Assembly: GCA_963691815.1 (NCBI GenBank) | Contig: OY829665.1 | Coordinates: 23,351,906-23,415,905, forward strand | Source of the DNA: Echiichthys vipera | Lineage: Eukaryota > Chordata > Actinopteri > Perciformes > Trachinidae | Reading direction: 5' to 3' | Length of the DNA stretch: 64,000 nucleotides | In this document: positions 30,133-40,814 of the stretch, one piece after another | Layout: the number at the start of each line of letters is the position of its first letter | Position numbering within the stretch: the first letter of the stretch is position 1 | Notes under the pieces: generated by a model | The model's database searches: none | Seen by the model: the letters and a program-made list of their open reading frames with translations, nothing else | Told to the model about the DNA's origin: nothing | Translations under genes and position numbers: made by a program

Positions 30133-33100
30133 TTAGTACAGCCAGTCCCTGCTTAATATCCCCGGTTCCGCCAGAGGGCCCCAAAACCTCATGGCATATT
30201 CCCTCCCCTTTGTCCTCCCGCACTCCCTGATGTATCCCCAGGTACACCATTTCATCTTAACAAAAACCTCCTCAGCACCCACCCGGGAAACCTCCCGCCC
30301 GATTGACCCACACCTTCTTTCCCACAGCGCCCTCTTTGTCTCTGTGACCACAACCCAGACCACCTCCCGCTTGTCCTTTCGCATCTTGTCTAGTCCGTCG
30401 CCCAAGACGACTAGATCCCCTGACAAGACTCCAGGGTCCAGGGCTAGACCCAGCCATTTCCGGACCATAGCCCAGACCGGGGCCACTTCCCTGCAGGACC
30501 AGAAGGCATGGTCCACTGTCTCCACTCCTCCGCAACCCAGCGGGCAAAGGGGTGAGCCCCTTCCCCACAGCCGGTGGACTCGCTCCCTCACTGGCAGTCT
30601 ATTCCCGGCGACGAACCAATTCAGGTCACGCCCCCCTACGCTCAGCCCTGCCGGCTGTATCAGTGCCCAGTTTATCTGACGGGGCGCCTCGGGTGCTCCC
30701 ACACCCTCGGCCCATTCCTGGGAGAGGCAGCCACCATACAGCTCCTTGTGCCTCAAAGCACAGCCATTTTCCAGGCACCATTGGTGGCTTCTGATAAAGC
30801 CGATCACCCTGGCTTGGTGCCATGGGGGGTCCAAGCACCATGGGGCCAGCAGCCCCAAGGGTCTCATGCCCCGAAAGGTGAACCCCAGCCAGAGCCTCAC
30901 CAAAAAAAAAGCCTTGTGCACCAAGGCCCTCGTCAGGATCCGGGCTTGGAATGCCACGTGAAGGCACAGCGCCTTCAGTGGGAGGCTGGGGACCCCTCTC
31001 CCGCCCTGATCCAACGGCCTGAACATCCGTGCCCTACTCACTAGTTCCGCACCACCCCCCCCACCAGAACTGAAACACTAGACGTTCTAGCCTCCTCCCA
31101 AGGAAGAAGGGGATGGGGAAAACGTAAGCGACATAGTTCACCCTAGGCATAATGTCCGACTTTACCGCGATTATCCGCCCGGACAGTGAGAGAGGCCGTG
31201 CTCGCCACACACCCAGCCTGCGGGCTATCTTCCCCAGCAGGTCCCCCCAATTTTTTGCCGCTGACGCATGGTGATAAAAGTCCACCCCCAAAACTCGAAG
31301 CCTTTCCCTTTCCACCCTAAATCCTCCCGGGACAGTTTCAAGGGAACCCCATCCCCCAAATCCCATGACCGCGGATTTGCTCAAATTGACCCTTGCACCA
31401 GTGGCCTGGCTGTGAAGCTGCAGCACCTCTGTTACTGCCGGGAAGCTCCCCTTGGACGTCAAAAACAGTGTAAGGTCATCTGCATAAGCAGCGACCTTTG
31501 CCATTGCGCCTTGGCCCCCTGGAAGATGGAGGCCCAAGATCCCAGGGTTTGCTCTGAGGCGCGCAAGCAGTGGTTCCACTGACAAGACGTACAGCAGGGG
31601 GGAGAGCGGGCACCCCTGTCTCACCCTGCCAGCCTGCTGGACCGGCTCCGAGAGGTGACCCCTGACCCGAATCTTACTCAGAGCCTCGGAGTACAGCAGC
31701 TTTACCCAGGAGCAGAACCGAGGCCCGAAGTTCATTCTTTCCAAGACCCGAAAGAGGAAGGCATGGGAGACGCGATCAAAGGCCTTTTCCTGATCTAAGG
31801 AGAGCAGGGCGAGTGGCAGACCCCGCTGCTCGGCCCAGCTAACCGCATCCCGGATCAGGACGAGGTTTAGGCTGCCAGTCCGGCCAGGGACCCCGCATGT
31901 TTGGTCCTCGTGGATAACTGAGGGCAAAGCTCCACTCATTCGCCGCGTCAGTGCCTTGGCCAAAATTTTATAGTCCGCGGTCAGCAGGGTGATGGGCCGC
32001 CAGTTTGCCAGTGACTCCCTGGGCCCTTTTTTGTGCAGCAGCGACACATGCCCTGTCCTCATGGACAAGGGAAGCCGGCCACAGCCCAGACTCTCCCTAA
32101 AAACCTCCAGGAGGTCAGGCCCAATTAGGGACCAGAAAGTCCTATAGACCTCCACCGGAAGGCCATCGCACCCAGGTGCCTTCCCCGTCTTCAGCGACAG
32201 CATTGCCTCTTCCAGTTCGTCTAAAGAAAGAGGCCTCTCCAGCCCCCCGCGCTCACCGTCTGCCAGGCGCAGCTCCAGGGAGCTGAGGAACACCCCGGCC
32301 TCCCGTTCGTTGGTTGCTCGAGCCCCGAAAAGGTCAGCATAGAAATCCCTGGCCAGGTCCGTGACCTCTGAGAGCTCTGACACTGGCCCCCCTGGCCCCA
32401 TCACCACCTCCAGGGAGCACTGTTTTTGGCGCCTCCGGGCAGCAGTAAAAAAAGTCTTGGAGGGGACCTCCCCTTCCAACCTTCCCCGCACCCCCGCAGA
32501 CAGTAGAAAGGTCTTTGCCCTCTGCATATAGATATCTTTGAGGAGGCCCCGAAGGGTGGCCATCCTCCCTTTCTCCTCCTCCGAGAGAGCAGGGCCTCTC
32601 AGCCACAAATCCTGGAGTTCCCTCCCCCACCCGACAGCAGCCTCCCGCCTGTCCCTGGCCCGGTCTTTCCCCCATCCCTTGCAATAAGTGGCGAGCCGTG
32701 TCTTAACCCCCTCCCACCACTCACTCCAGGTGGTAAAAAAGGGCCTGAGACCCTTCCAGCCCCTATATAGTTCTCTGACGGATGCCTGGAAGGCCGGATC
32801 CACGAGAAATGTAACGTTTAGCCTCCATGGGCTCCGCCTCATCCGTGTTGACGCCACTTCGACCCCGGCACCCACCAGGCAGTGGTCTGACAGCCACATC
32901 GGCTGGACCGCCTGTGCACTGACCGGGACTGTCCGTGACACGAACAGGTAGTCCAGGCGAGAGGCTGCACCCCTTGAATTTGACCATGTTGGCCCAGGTG
33001 GGGGGCCACCAGCCGGTCTGAAGGCGTCTTGGAGCGCAAAGGCTTCCGTCAGCCTCGCAAGGTCGCTGAGAGGGGTCTTGTCCAAATCTATGTTGAAGTC

Positions 33101-33523
33101 ACCCCCCAGCACAACTATTTTGTTGGTGAAGAGGAGTGGCTCCACATGCTGAAAGAAACCCCTGCGCTCGCCAGGGGTGCTGGGGGCGTAGACGTTAATG
33201 AGCCGGAGCTGGGAACCCCGCCAGTTCACATCTACGCAAAGGATTCTCCCAGGCACCACCTCGCACTCGGACTCAATCACAAGGTCCCAGCCCCTAAAAA
33301 ATATTCCCACCCCGTCCGCCCGGACATTCCCACCCCCCCAGATGGAAGGGCCCCACTCCCAACCCCTCCTAAGGGCTTCTGCCTCCCTTCCTCCCCCCAC
33401 ATGGACCTCTTGCAGGAACAGCACATCAAAATCCCTGTCCCGTATGGACAGGAAAAAGGCCTGCCTTCTGACCGTCATCTTTATGCCCCTTACGTTTAGA
33501 GTGCCCACATTCAACCTTGTCAT
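30133..33523 (-). pseudogene. ORF2 of copy 3: endonuclease/reverse transcriptase with one frameshift
   Basis: From ATG 33,523 the endonuclease and reverse transcriptase frames are open through YADD to about residue 820. There a run of 8 C on + (31,055-31,062; 7 in copy 2) shifts the frame and ends it at 31,034. The remaining C-terminus is open from 31,041 to 30,133. It includes GGRGVPSLPLKAL and a Cys/His motif (CPLGCGGVETVDHAFWSC, about 30,495-30,550) typical of LINE ORF2 C-termini. Codon 759 is TGG, so the copy 2 nonsense is absent. One change inside a reverse transcriptase block: GRVRQGCPLS instead of GGVRQGCPLS. It is only one base from an open frame, so a sequencing or assembly slip at the C run should be excluded. 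Confidence 0.93.
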
Positions 33524-33816
33524 GTGTTGGTAAAACAGTGGAAAATTCCCAGTGTCCCAAAACCCCCCCTCCCCGCCCTCTCCCCAGTCATCCCCCACGC
33601 CAAACTCCCCCACACTGATCCCACCCACCGCCAGAAAGGAATACAAAACCAGATAGTGCAAACAGCAGCTGCGGTCCCCCATCTGCACGCAAGGAGAGAA
33701 CCACCCAACAGCCCCTGAACCCCTAAGACAAGAATTAATTTTACACATATTTCCGAACAAAACAGAAAAAAATAAAACATTATCCTCACGCTCCTGCTCA
33801 GGACCATCACTTTCAT
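33520..33816 (-). CDS. hydrophobic bridging ORF, copy 3 (uncertain)
   Basis: 98-codon frame with the same ATGA junctions to ORF1 and ORF2 as in the other copies. All three copies are too similar for the conservation to mean much. Confidence 0.3.
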   Translation of the reverse strand: MKVMVLSRSVRIMFYFFLFCSEICVKLILVLGVQGLLGGSLLACRWGTAAAVCTIWFCIPFWRWVGSVWGSLAWGMTGERAGRGGFGTLGIFHCFTNT

Positions 33817-35321
33817 GTCTCTTCTGGCTGTCCTTCCAGCGGGGCCCACCGGTTGGCAGTGGAGACGGTACACCCCGACCAGGCTGCACCAGAGGGCTGA
33901 GGAGGGGGCGGAGCCTCCTCCACCTCCGGACCGGAGTCCTCCACACCAGCTTCTCTGACCATGGGCTGAGGGGAGCTTTCCGGGGGGGGGGCCACGCTCA
34001 CACGGAGTTTGGTTGGTGCTCGTGTGTCCCGTGCTCCTCTCTTGCACCCCCTTGGACCAATTCCCATCTCGATGTCTGAAGAGACCGCGGTGGTAGAGGT
34101 GCCAGAGGTCTCTGCTGGGTCCACCCCCAGAACTGGCCCCAGCAACCCCAGGCTCTGCTCGAGGGAATCCAGAGGACCAGGTGGAAAGGGAGATTTCGCC
34201 CAGTCGGCTAGTTCCGGTGCCCCACTAACCAGCGGTGTTTCCGGCACAATTGATGAGGGGTCCTGCTGTGTGGGCTGTGGGAGGTCCGCCAGCATCTGCC
34301 TCATCGCACGACCAAGGCCGGCCTCCACCCCGACCCGGTCCTCGCCGACCCCGGCAACGTCCACCCGTGGTAACACCGGTGATGCGTCCCGGGCCTCCGG
34401 GGGAGGGCCACCGTCGGCCACTGGACCTGCCACGTCCAAGGCGTCCTCCAACTGCTGGCCCATCCCCAGCGCCCCGAGATAGCCCGTCGTCTCCGGTCCT
34501 TCCCGCTGTCCCTCAGCCACAGGGGCCCCGCCGTCTCTCTCCGGCCCATTCGCCGGGGCTACCCTCGCGGCGTATGTTTTAGCCCGATGTGGGCAACCTT
34601 TGTAGAGGTGCTCCCCAGACCCACACAGGGAGCATGTCTTGGGGGCAGGGCAGGAGCTGGCCAGGTGGCCCTGCTCCCCGCAGAACCTACATCGTAGGCC
34701 GTCGCAGGCTGCCTTTTCATGGCCCAGGCCCCCGCACCGACGACAATACTGGGGCGGGCCTGGGTAAGAGAGGTAGCCCCTGTCCGGGCCGATGGTAAAG
34801 GACCCGGGTGGGTGGATGTATTCGCCTGCTACCCCCGGTCTAGGGCGAAGTTGTACCAAAAACCTTCTCTGCCCAGTCCAGACCCCGAAACTGTCTCTCA
34901 GTTTTGTGCCACCCCAAACCTCCTTACAGTGCCTCTTTAGGAAGGTCAGAATGTCTTGGTCCATCACGTACGCATTGTACATTTGTATGACCAGGGGAAC
35001 CCGTTCCTGCATAAACAGGGCGTTAATCCCCATGCCGCCCAGAAGCGAGTGTCCAGAAAGTTCCTGCCACTTAGCCAACATAAGCAGGCACTCACGCCGA
35101 TCGTTGAAGGACACATCCGCCAGACCAGCTCCGGGATAGATTTGAAGGCAGAAGAGGCAGTCAGGGGACATCCGGAACAAACTCTTCAATACCGATCCAA
35201 TTAGGAAGCTCCTGCTGAACCTTTGACGTTGGTCCTTTGTTGCTCCATCCGTCAGTTCCACGCGAACAGTATTTCTCAGCCGCACCGGGAGGGCCGGCAA
35301 GGGATTGCTTCCCGAGGTCAT
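33813..35321 (-). CDS. retrotransposon ORF1 with three zinc knuckles, copy 3
   Basis: Uninterrupted 502-codon ORF from ATG 35,321. Differences from copies 1 and 2: Pro for Gln just before the first knuckle (PGPPQYC), Val for Ala and Pro for Ser in DALDVAGPVADGG, and Arg for Gln in LPRVDV. All Cys and His of the knuckles are kept. Confidence 0.9.
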   Translation of the reverse strand: MTSGSNPLPALPVRLRNTVRVELTDGATKDQRQRFSRSFLIGSVLKSLFRMSPDCLFCLQIYPGAGLADVSFNDRRECLLMLAKWQELSGHSLLGGMGINALFMQERVPLVIQMYNAYVMDQDILTFLKRHCKEVWGGTKLRDSFGVWTGQRRFLVQLRPRPGVAGEYIHPPGSFTIGPDRGYLSYPGPPQYCRRCGGLGHEKAACDGLRCRFCGEQGHLASSCPAPKTCSLCGSGEHLYKGCPHRAKTYAARVAPANGPERDGGAPVAEGQREGPETTGYLGALGMGQQLEDALDVAGPVADGGPPPEARDASPVLPRVDVAGVGEDRVGVEAGLGRAMRQMLADLPQPTQQDPSSIVPETPLVSGAPELADWAKSPFPPGPLDSLEQSLGLLGPVLGVDPAETSGTSTTAVSSDIEMGIGPRGCKRGARDTRAPTKLRVSVAPPPESSPQPMVREAGVEDSGPEVEEAPPPPQPSGAAWSGCTVSTANRWAPLEGQPEET

Positions 35322-35330
35322 CTTGGTCAC

Positions 35331-35363
35331 CACTTGATCTTAGCCAAAAGGCCGAGAAGCGAT
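35331..35363 (-). pseudogene. U2 5' fragment (nt 1-33) upstream of element copy 3
   Basis: Same junction as the other two copies. Its upstream DNA is of a different type (AATGGCTGCTGAGTAG on +) and belongs to the shortest unit of the array, so the candidate distal element is missing here. Confidence 0.95.
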
Positions 35364-35945
35364 GACACCAATGGTTTGGGGCCAGCGGCGACTTCCTGGC
35401 ACAGTTCTTACTTGTCACGGTCCAGTACTTTGAATTGGGCATAACAATGGCTGCTGAGTAGAATGTTATGCCACAACTCAATTGGTGTTCCTCTCCACAG
35501 AAATCTTTAGCAAAAGGCGAAAGATTTGTTCGCTATGAAGAGAAACCAGAGTAAGTACAGGCCTCTTTGCGAGCGCAGCCAAAGATGTTAGTCGCCCCAT
35601 TCAAAACCCTCACGGTGGGCCTCACTTTGTGTGCAACGTTCAAAATTGGAGGTCGCACCCATTCCCTGCCCACATTATAACAGGGGCAATATTGCCTCTT
35701 TTTTAAAAAACTGATTTAAGGTGCATGTCTTGCTCCTTTTTTTGGGCAGGCTTAATCTTGCTGTTTATTCGGCGTGCACTTTTGACCTACTTGTCATGGC
35801 TTATAGTATGCCGCGGGAATTTGAGATCTGGAGGGCAACAAGCTTTTACTAGTGAGGAATCAACAAAGAACGTTATGCCACAACTAAAGGCTCTTAATGC
35901 ACTCTTTTTACGTAGCCACTTGATTTTCCACAAGGTAGAAAGAGA
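35364..35945. repeat. shortened spacer (768-bp unit), recombined internal duplication
   Basis: Half A runs normally to AAATCTTTAGCAAAAGGC (about 35,518) and then continues as half B (GAAAGATTTGTTCGC). Between the matching points about 470 bp are absent, exactly the A-to-B distance in a full unit (1,220 to 1,692). This is a homologous exchange between the two halves of the spacer duplication. Confidence 0.88.
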
Positions 35946-36131
35946 GCGCACCATTCCCGGCAACACTGCAATACCAGGTCGATGCGTGGAGTGAAAGGAG
36001 CAAGCTCCTTTTTCAACTCCAGATGCTAAAAATCCATTTAATATGTGGTCCCCTGATAGAGGACATATCAGATATTAAACTGATAAGAACAGATACTACA
36101 CTTGATCTTAGCCAAAAGGCCGAGAAGCGAT
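35946..36131 (-). ncRNA. RNU2: U2 spliceosomal snRNA (array consensus)
   Basis: RNA is consensus. Its PSE is a variant (CCGTGACTAGTAAG), and its upstream spacer is the 915-bp unit that lacks the candidate distal element. Confidence 0.96.
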
Positions 36132-36860
36132 GACACCAATGGTTTGGGGCCAGCGGCGACTTCCTGGCACAGTTCTTACTAGTCACGGTCCAGTACTTTG
36201 AATTGGGCATAACAATGGCTGCTGAGTAGAATGTTGTGCCACAACTCAATTGGTGTTCCTCTCCACAGAAATCTTTAGCAAAAGGCATAGCACTCCATGG
36301 TAAGGCAATAAAGTTTCTTTATCAAGAGTTTTTTGCTTTATACAAATGCATGAGGCTCAGCCAGATGGCAAAGCCTGCCAAAAATAGGTTCAACTCATTG
36401 GTGTTCCTCTCCACGGAAATCTTTAGTAAAAGGCGAAAGATTTGTTCGCTATGAAGAGAAACCAGAGTAAGTACAGGCCTCTTTGCGAGCGCAGCCAAAG
36501 ATGTTAGTCGCCCCATTCAAAACCCTCACGGTGGGCCTCACTTTGTGTGCAACGTTCAAAATTGGAGGTCGCACCCATTCCCTGCCCACATTATAACATG
36601 GGCAATATTGCCTCTTTTTTTAAAAACTGATTTAAGGTGCATGTCTTGCTCCTTTTTTTGGGCAGGCTTAATCTTGCTGTTTATTAGGCGTGCACTTTGG
36701 ACCTACTTGTCATGGCTTGTAGTATGCCCAGGGATTTGAGATCTGGAGGGCAACAAGCTTTTACTAGTGAGGAATCAACAAAGAACGTTATGCCACAACT
36801 AAAGGCTCTTAATGCACTCTTTTTACGTAGCCACTTGATTTTCCACAAGGTAGAAAGAGA
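36132..36860. repeat. shortened spacer (915-bp unit), illegitimate deletion
   Basis: Near 36,289 half A (AAAAGGCATA) jumps into half B (GCACTCCATGG). Compared with a full unit (1,223 to 1,548) about 324 bp are missing, with essentially no homology at the joint. It begins near the same AAAAGGC as the break in the neighbouring 768-bp unit. Confidence 0.85.
36167..36190 (-). promoter_or_regulatory. PSE variant with one changed base
   Basis: Minus-strand CCGTGACTAGTAAG in place of CCGTGACAAGTAAG. The same change is found upstream of the U2 genes at 38,098, 39,334, 41,807 and 46,757, so it marks a subfamily. The CCGTGAC core is kept. Confidence 0.6.
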
Positions 36861-38082
36861 GCGCACCATTCCCGGCTACACTGCAATACCAGGTCGATGC
36901 GTGGAGTGAAAGGAGCAAGCTCCTTTTTCAACTCCAGATGCTAAAAATCCATTTAATATGTGGTCCCCTGATAGAGGACATATCAGATATTAAACTGATA
37001 AGAACAGATACTACACTTGATCTTAGCCAAAAGGCCGAGAAGCGATGACACCAATGGTTTGGGGCCAGCGGCGACTTCCTGGCACAGTTCTTACTTGTCA
37101 CGGTCCAGTACTTTGAATTGGGCATAACAACGGCTGCTGCATAGAATGTTATGCCACAACTCAATTGGTGTTCCTCTCCACAGAAATCTTTAGCAAAAGG
37201 CATAAGACTTGTGCATTATGAAGTGAGAGCAGATTAAGTACAGCCCTCTTGGCTGGAACAGCAGAAAAACTTAATCTTCCCAGTCAGAACCCTCAAAGTT
37301 GACCTCACTGTGTTTTATGTGTTCCAATTCCGAGGCCACGCCCATTCCCCTAGCCCTGTCCACATGATCAAAAAGTATTCCCTCTCTATGCATTTCTTTT
37401 TCTGCTGATCGAAAATGAAAATCTCATGGCATTTTTTGGAGTCTTCATCTTGCTGTTTACTCAGCGCTCCAATTGTCCCCAACTTGAATTGGACATAACA
37501 ATTGCTGCTGTTGAGCATCCCCACCCAAGCACTCCATGGTAGGGCAATAAAGTTTCTTTATCAAGAGTTTTTTGCTTTATACAAATGCATGAGGCTCAGC
37601 CAGATGGCAAAGCCTGCCAAAAATAGGTTCAACTCATTGGTGTTCCTCTCCACGGAAATCTTTAGTAAAAGGCGAAAGATTTGTTCGCTATGAAGAGAAA
37701 CCAGAGTAAGTACAGGCCTGTTTGCGAGCGCAGCCAAAGATGTTAGTCGCCCCATTCAAAACCCTCACGGTGGGCCTCACTGTGTGCAACGTTCAAAATT
37801 GGAGGTCGCACCCATTCCCTGCCCACATTATAACAGGGGCAATATTGCCTCTTTTTTAAAAAACTGATTTAAGGTGCATGTCTTGCTCCTTTTTTTGGGC
37901 AGGCTTAATCTTGCTGTTTATTCGGCGTGCACTTTTGACCTACTTGTCATGGCTTATAGTATGCCGCGGGAATTTGAGATCTGGAGGGCAACAAGCTTTT
38001 ACTAGTGAGGAATCAACAAAGAACGTTATGCCACAACTAAAGGCTCTTAATGCACTCTTTTTACGTAGCCACTTGATTTTCC
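36304..38082. repeat. displaced duplication, left copy (offset 7,421 bp)
   Basis: Pairs with 43,725-45,503. Shared private variants include GGACATAACAATTG, TCATGGCATTTT, GGCCTGTTTGCG and CCGCGGGAATTTGAG. Few differences separate the copies. Confidence 0.85.
36861..37046 (-). ncRNA. RNU2: U2 spliceosomal snRNA
   Basis: Consensus except nt 170 U to A in the stem IV loop. Counterpart of 44,282-44,467. Confidence 0.97.
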
Positions 38083-38097
38083 AAAGGGAGAAAGAGA

Positions 38098-38283
38098 GCG
38101 CACCATTCCCGGCAACACTGCAATACCAGGTCGATGCGTGGAGTGAAAGGAGCAAGCTCCTTTTTCAACTCCAGATGCTAAAAATCCATTTAATATGTGG
38201 TCCCCTGATAGAGGACATATCAGATATTAAACTGATAAGAACAGATACTACACTTGATCTTAGCCAAAAGGCCGAGAAGCGAT
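38098..38283 (-). ncRNA. RNU2: U2 spliceosomal snRNA with altered 3' flank
   Basis: RNA is consensus. The 3'-box-like motif is changed (CCAAAGGGAG for CCACAAGGTAG on +), unique in the window. The PSE is the TAGTAAG variant. Confidence 0.96.
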
Positions 38284-39333
38284 GACATCAATGGTTTGGG
38301 GCCAGCGGCGACTTCCTGGCACAGTTCTTACTAGTCACGGTCCAGTACTTTGAATTGGGCATAACAATGGCTGCTGAGTAGAATGTTGTGCCACAACTCA
38401 ATTGGTGTTCCTCTCCACAGAAATCTTTAGCAAAAGGCATAAGACTTGTGCATTATGAAGAGAGAGCAGATTAAGTACAGCCATCTTGGCAGGAACAGCA
38501 GAAAAACTTAATCTTCCCAGTCAGAACCCTCAAAGTTGACCTCACTGTGTTTTATGTGTTCCAATTCCGAGGCCACGCCCATTCCCCTAGCCCTGTCCAC
38601 ATGATCAAAAAGTATTCCCTCTCTATGAATTTTTTTTTTGCTCATCGAAAATGAAAATCTCAATGCATTTTTTGGAGTCTTCATCTTGCTGTTTACTCAG
38701 CGCTCCAATTGTCCCCAACTTGAATTGGGCATAACAATTGCTGCTGTTGAGCATCCCCACACAAGCACTCCATGGTAGGGCAATAAAGTTTCTTTATCAA
38801 GAGTTTTTTGCTTTATACAAATGCATGAGGCTCAGCCTGATGGCAAAGCCTGCCAAAAATAGGTTCAACTCATTGGTGTTCCTCTCCACGGAAATCTTTA
38901 GTAAAAGGCGAACGATTTGTTCGCTATGAAGAGAAACCAGAGTAAGTACAGGCCTCTTTGCGAGCGCAGCCAAAGATGTTAGTCGCCCCATTCAAAACCC
39001 TCACGGTGGGCCTCACTGTGTGCAACGTTCAAAATTGGAGGTCGCACCCATTCCCTGCCCACATTATAACAGGGGCAATATTGCCTCTTTTTTAAAAAAC
39101 TGATTTAAGGTGCATGTCTTGCTCCTTTTTTTGGGCAGGCTTAATCTTGCTGTTTATTCGGCGTGCACTTTTGACCTACTTGTCATGGCTTATAGTATGC
39201 CCAGGGATTTGAGATCTGGAGGGCAACAAGCTTTTACTAGTGAGAATTCAACAAAGAACGTTATGCCACAACTAGAGGCTCTTAATGCACTCTTTTCACG
39301 TAGCCACTTGATTTTCCACAAGGTAGAAAGAGA

Positions 39334-39519
39334 GCGCACCATTCCCGGCAACACTGCAATACCAGGTCGATGCGTGGAGTGAAAGGAGCAAGCTCCTTTT
39401 TCAACTCCAGATGCTAAAAATCCATTTAATATGTGGTCCCCTGATAGAGGACATATCAGATATTAAACTGATAAGAACAGATACTACACTTGATCTTAGC
39501 CAAAAGGCCGAGAAGCGAT
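39334..39519 (-). ncRNA. RNU2: U2 spliceosomal snRNA (array consensus)
   Basis: RNA is consensus; PSE is the TAGTAAG variant. First member of the 2,473-bp dimer. Confidence 0.97.
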
Positions 39520-40569
39520 GACACCAATGGTTTGGGGCCAGCGGCGACTTCCTGGCACAGTTCTTACTAGTCACGGTCCAGTACTTTGAATTGGGCATAA
39601 CAACGGCTGCTGCATAGAATGTTATGCCACAACTCAATTGGTGTTCCTCTCCACAGAAATCTTTAGCAAAAGGCATAAGACTTGTGCATTATGAAGTGAG
39701 AGAAGATTAAGTACAGCCCTCTTGGCTGGAACAGCAGAAAAACTTAATCTTCCCAGTCAGAACCCTCAAAGTTGACCTCACTGTGTTTTATGTGTTCCAA
39801 TTCCGAGGCCACGCCCATTCCCCTAGCCCTGTCCACATGATCAAAAAGTATTCCCTCTCTATGCATTTTTTTTTCTGCTGATCGAAAATGAAAATCTCAT
39901 TGCATTTTTTGGAGTCTTCATCTTGCTGTTTACTCAGCGCTCCAATTGTCCCCAACTTGAATTGGGCATAACAATTGCTGCTGTTGAGCATCCCCACCCA
40001 AGCACTCCATGGTAGGGCAATAAAGTTTCTTTATCAAGAGTTTATTGCTTTATACAAATGCATGAGGCTCAGCCAGATGGCAAAGCCTGCCAAAAATAGG
40101 TTCAACTCATTGGTGTTCCTCTCCACGGAAATCTTTAGTAAAAGGCGAAAGATTTGTTCGCTATGAAGAGAAACCAGAGTAAGTACAGGCCTCTTTGCCA
40201 GCGCAGCCAAAGATGTTAGTCGCCCCATTCAAAACCCTCACGGTGGGCCTCACTGTGTGCAACGTTCAAAATTGGAGGTCGCACCCAACCTTGCCCACAT
40301 TATAACAGGGGCAATATTGCCTCTTTTTTAAAAAACTGATTTAAGGTGCATGTCTTGCTCCTTTTTTTGGGCAGGCTTAATCTTGCTGTTTATTCGGCGT
40401 GCACTTTTGACCTACTTGTCATGGCTTATAGAAAGCGCAGGGATTTGAGATCTGGAGGGCAACAAGCTTTTACTAGTGAGAATTCAACAAAGAACGTTAT
40501 GCCACAACTAAAGGCTCTTAATGCACTCTTTTCACGTAGCCACTTGATTTTCCACAAGGTAGAAAGAGA

Positions 40570-40755
40570 GCGCACCATTCCCGGCAACACTGCAATACAA
40601 GGTAGATGCGTGGAGTGAAAGGAGCAAGCTCCTTTTTCAACTCCAGATGCTAAAAATCCATTTAATATGTGGTCCCCTGATAGAGGACATATCAGATATT
40701 AAACTGATAAGAACAGATACTACACTTGATCTTAGCCAAAAGGCCGAGAAGCGAT
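40570..40755 (-). ncRNA. RNU2: U2 snRNA, stem IV variant
   Basis: nt 157 G to U and nt 152 G to U change the base of stem IV (CCUGG becomes CCUUG) and the preceding linker. Shared with 43,043 and 47,993. Combined with a changed PSE core, this suggests a subfamily under weaker constraint. Confidence 0.94.
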
Positions 40756-40790
40756 GACATCAATGGTTTGGGGCCAGCGGCGACTTCCTG

Positions 40791-40814
40791 GCACAGTTCT
40801 TACTTGTCACGTTC
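40791..40814 (-). promoter_or_regulatory. PSE with altered core
   Basis: Minus-strand GGAACGTGACAAG instead of GGACCGTGACAAG, a change in the most conserved part of the motif. Same in the units at 43,264-43,287 and 48,214-48,237. Confidence 0.55.

Larger units (their letters stand above)
29725..35330 (-). mobile_element. U2-targeted Tx1-like non-LTR retrotransposon, copy 3 (full length)
   Basis: 5.6-kb element in the next U2 unit, with the same 5' and 3' junctions as copy 2. It differs from copy 2 by scattered substitutions, a different poly(A) tail and different ORF2 lesions. It is the least damaged copy: a single 1-bp insertion separates it from an open ORF2. Confidence 0.95.

Noticed and set aside
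35364..37046. Short units as pure assembly errors
   Set aside because: Not excluded, but the 768-bp joint falls exactly in A/B homology and both units keep private variants found in their neighbours, so I treat them as real pending spanning reads.
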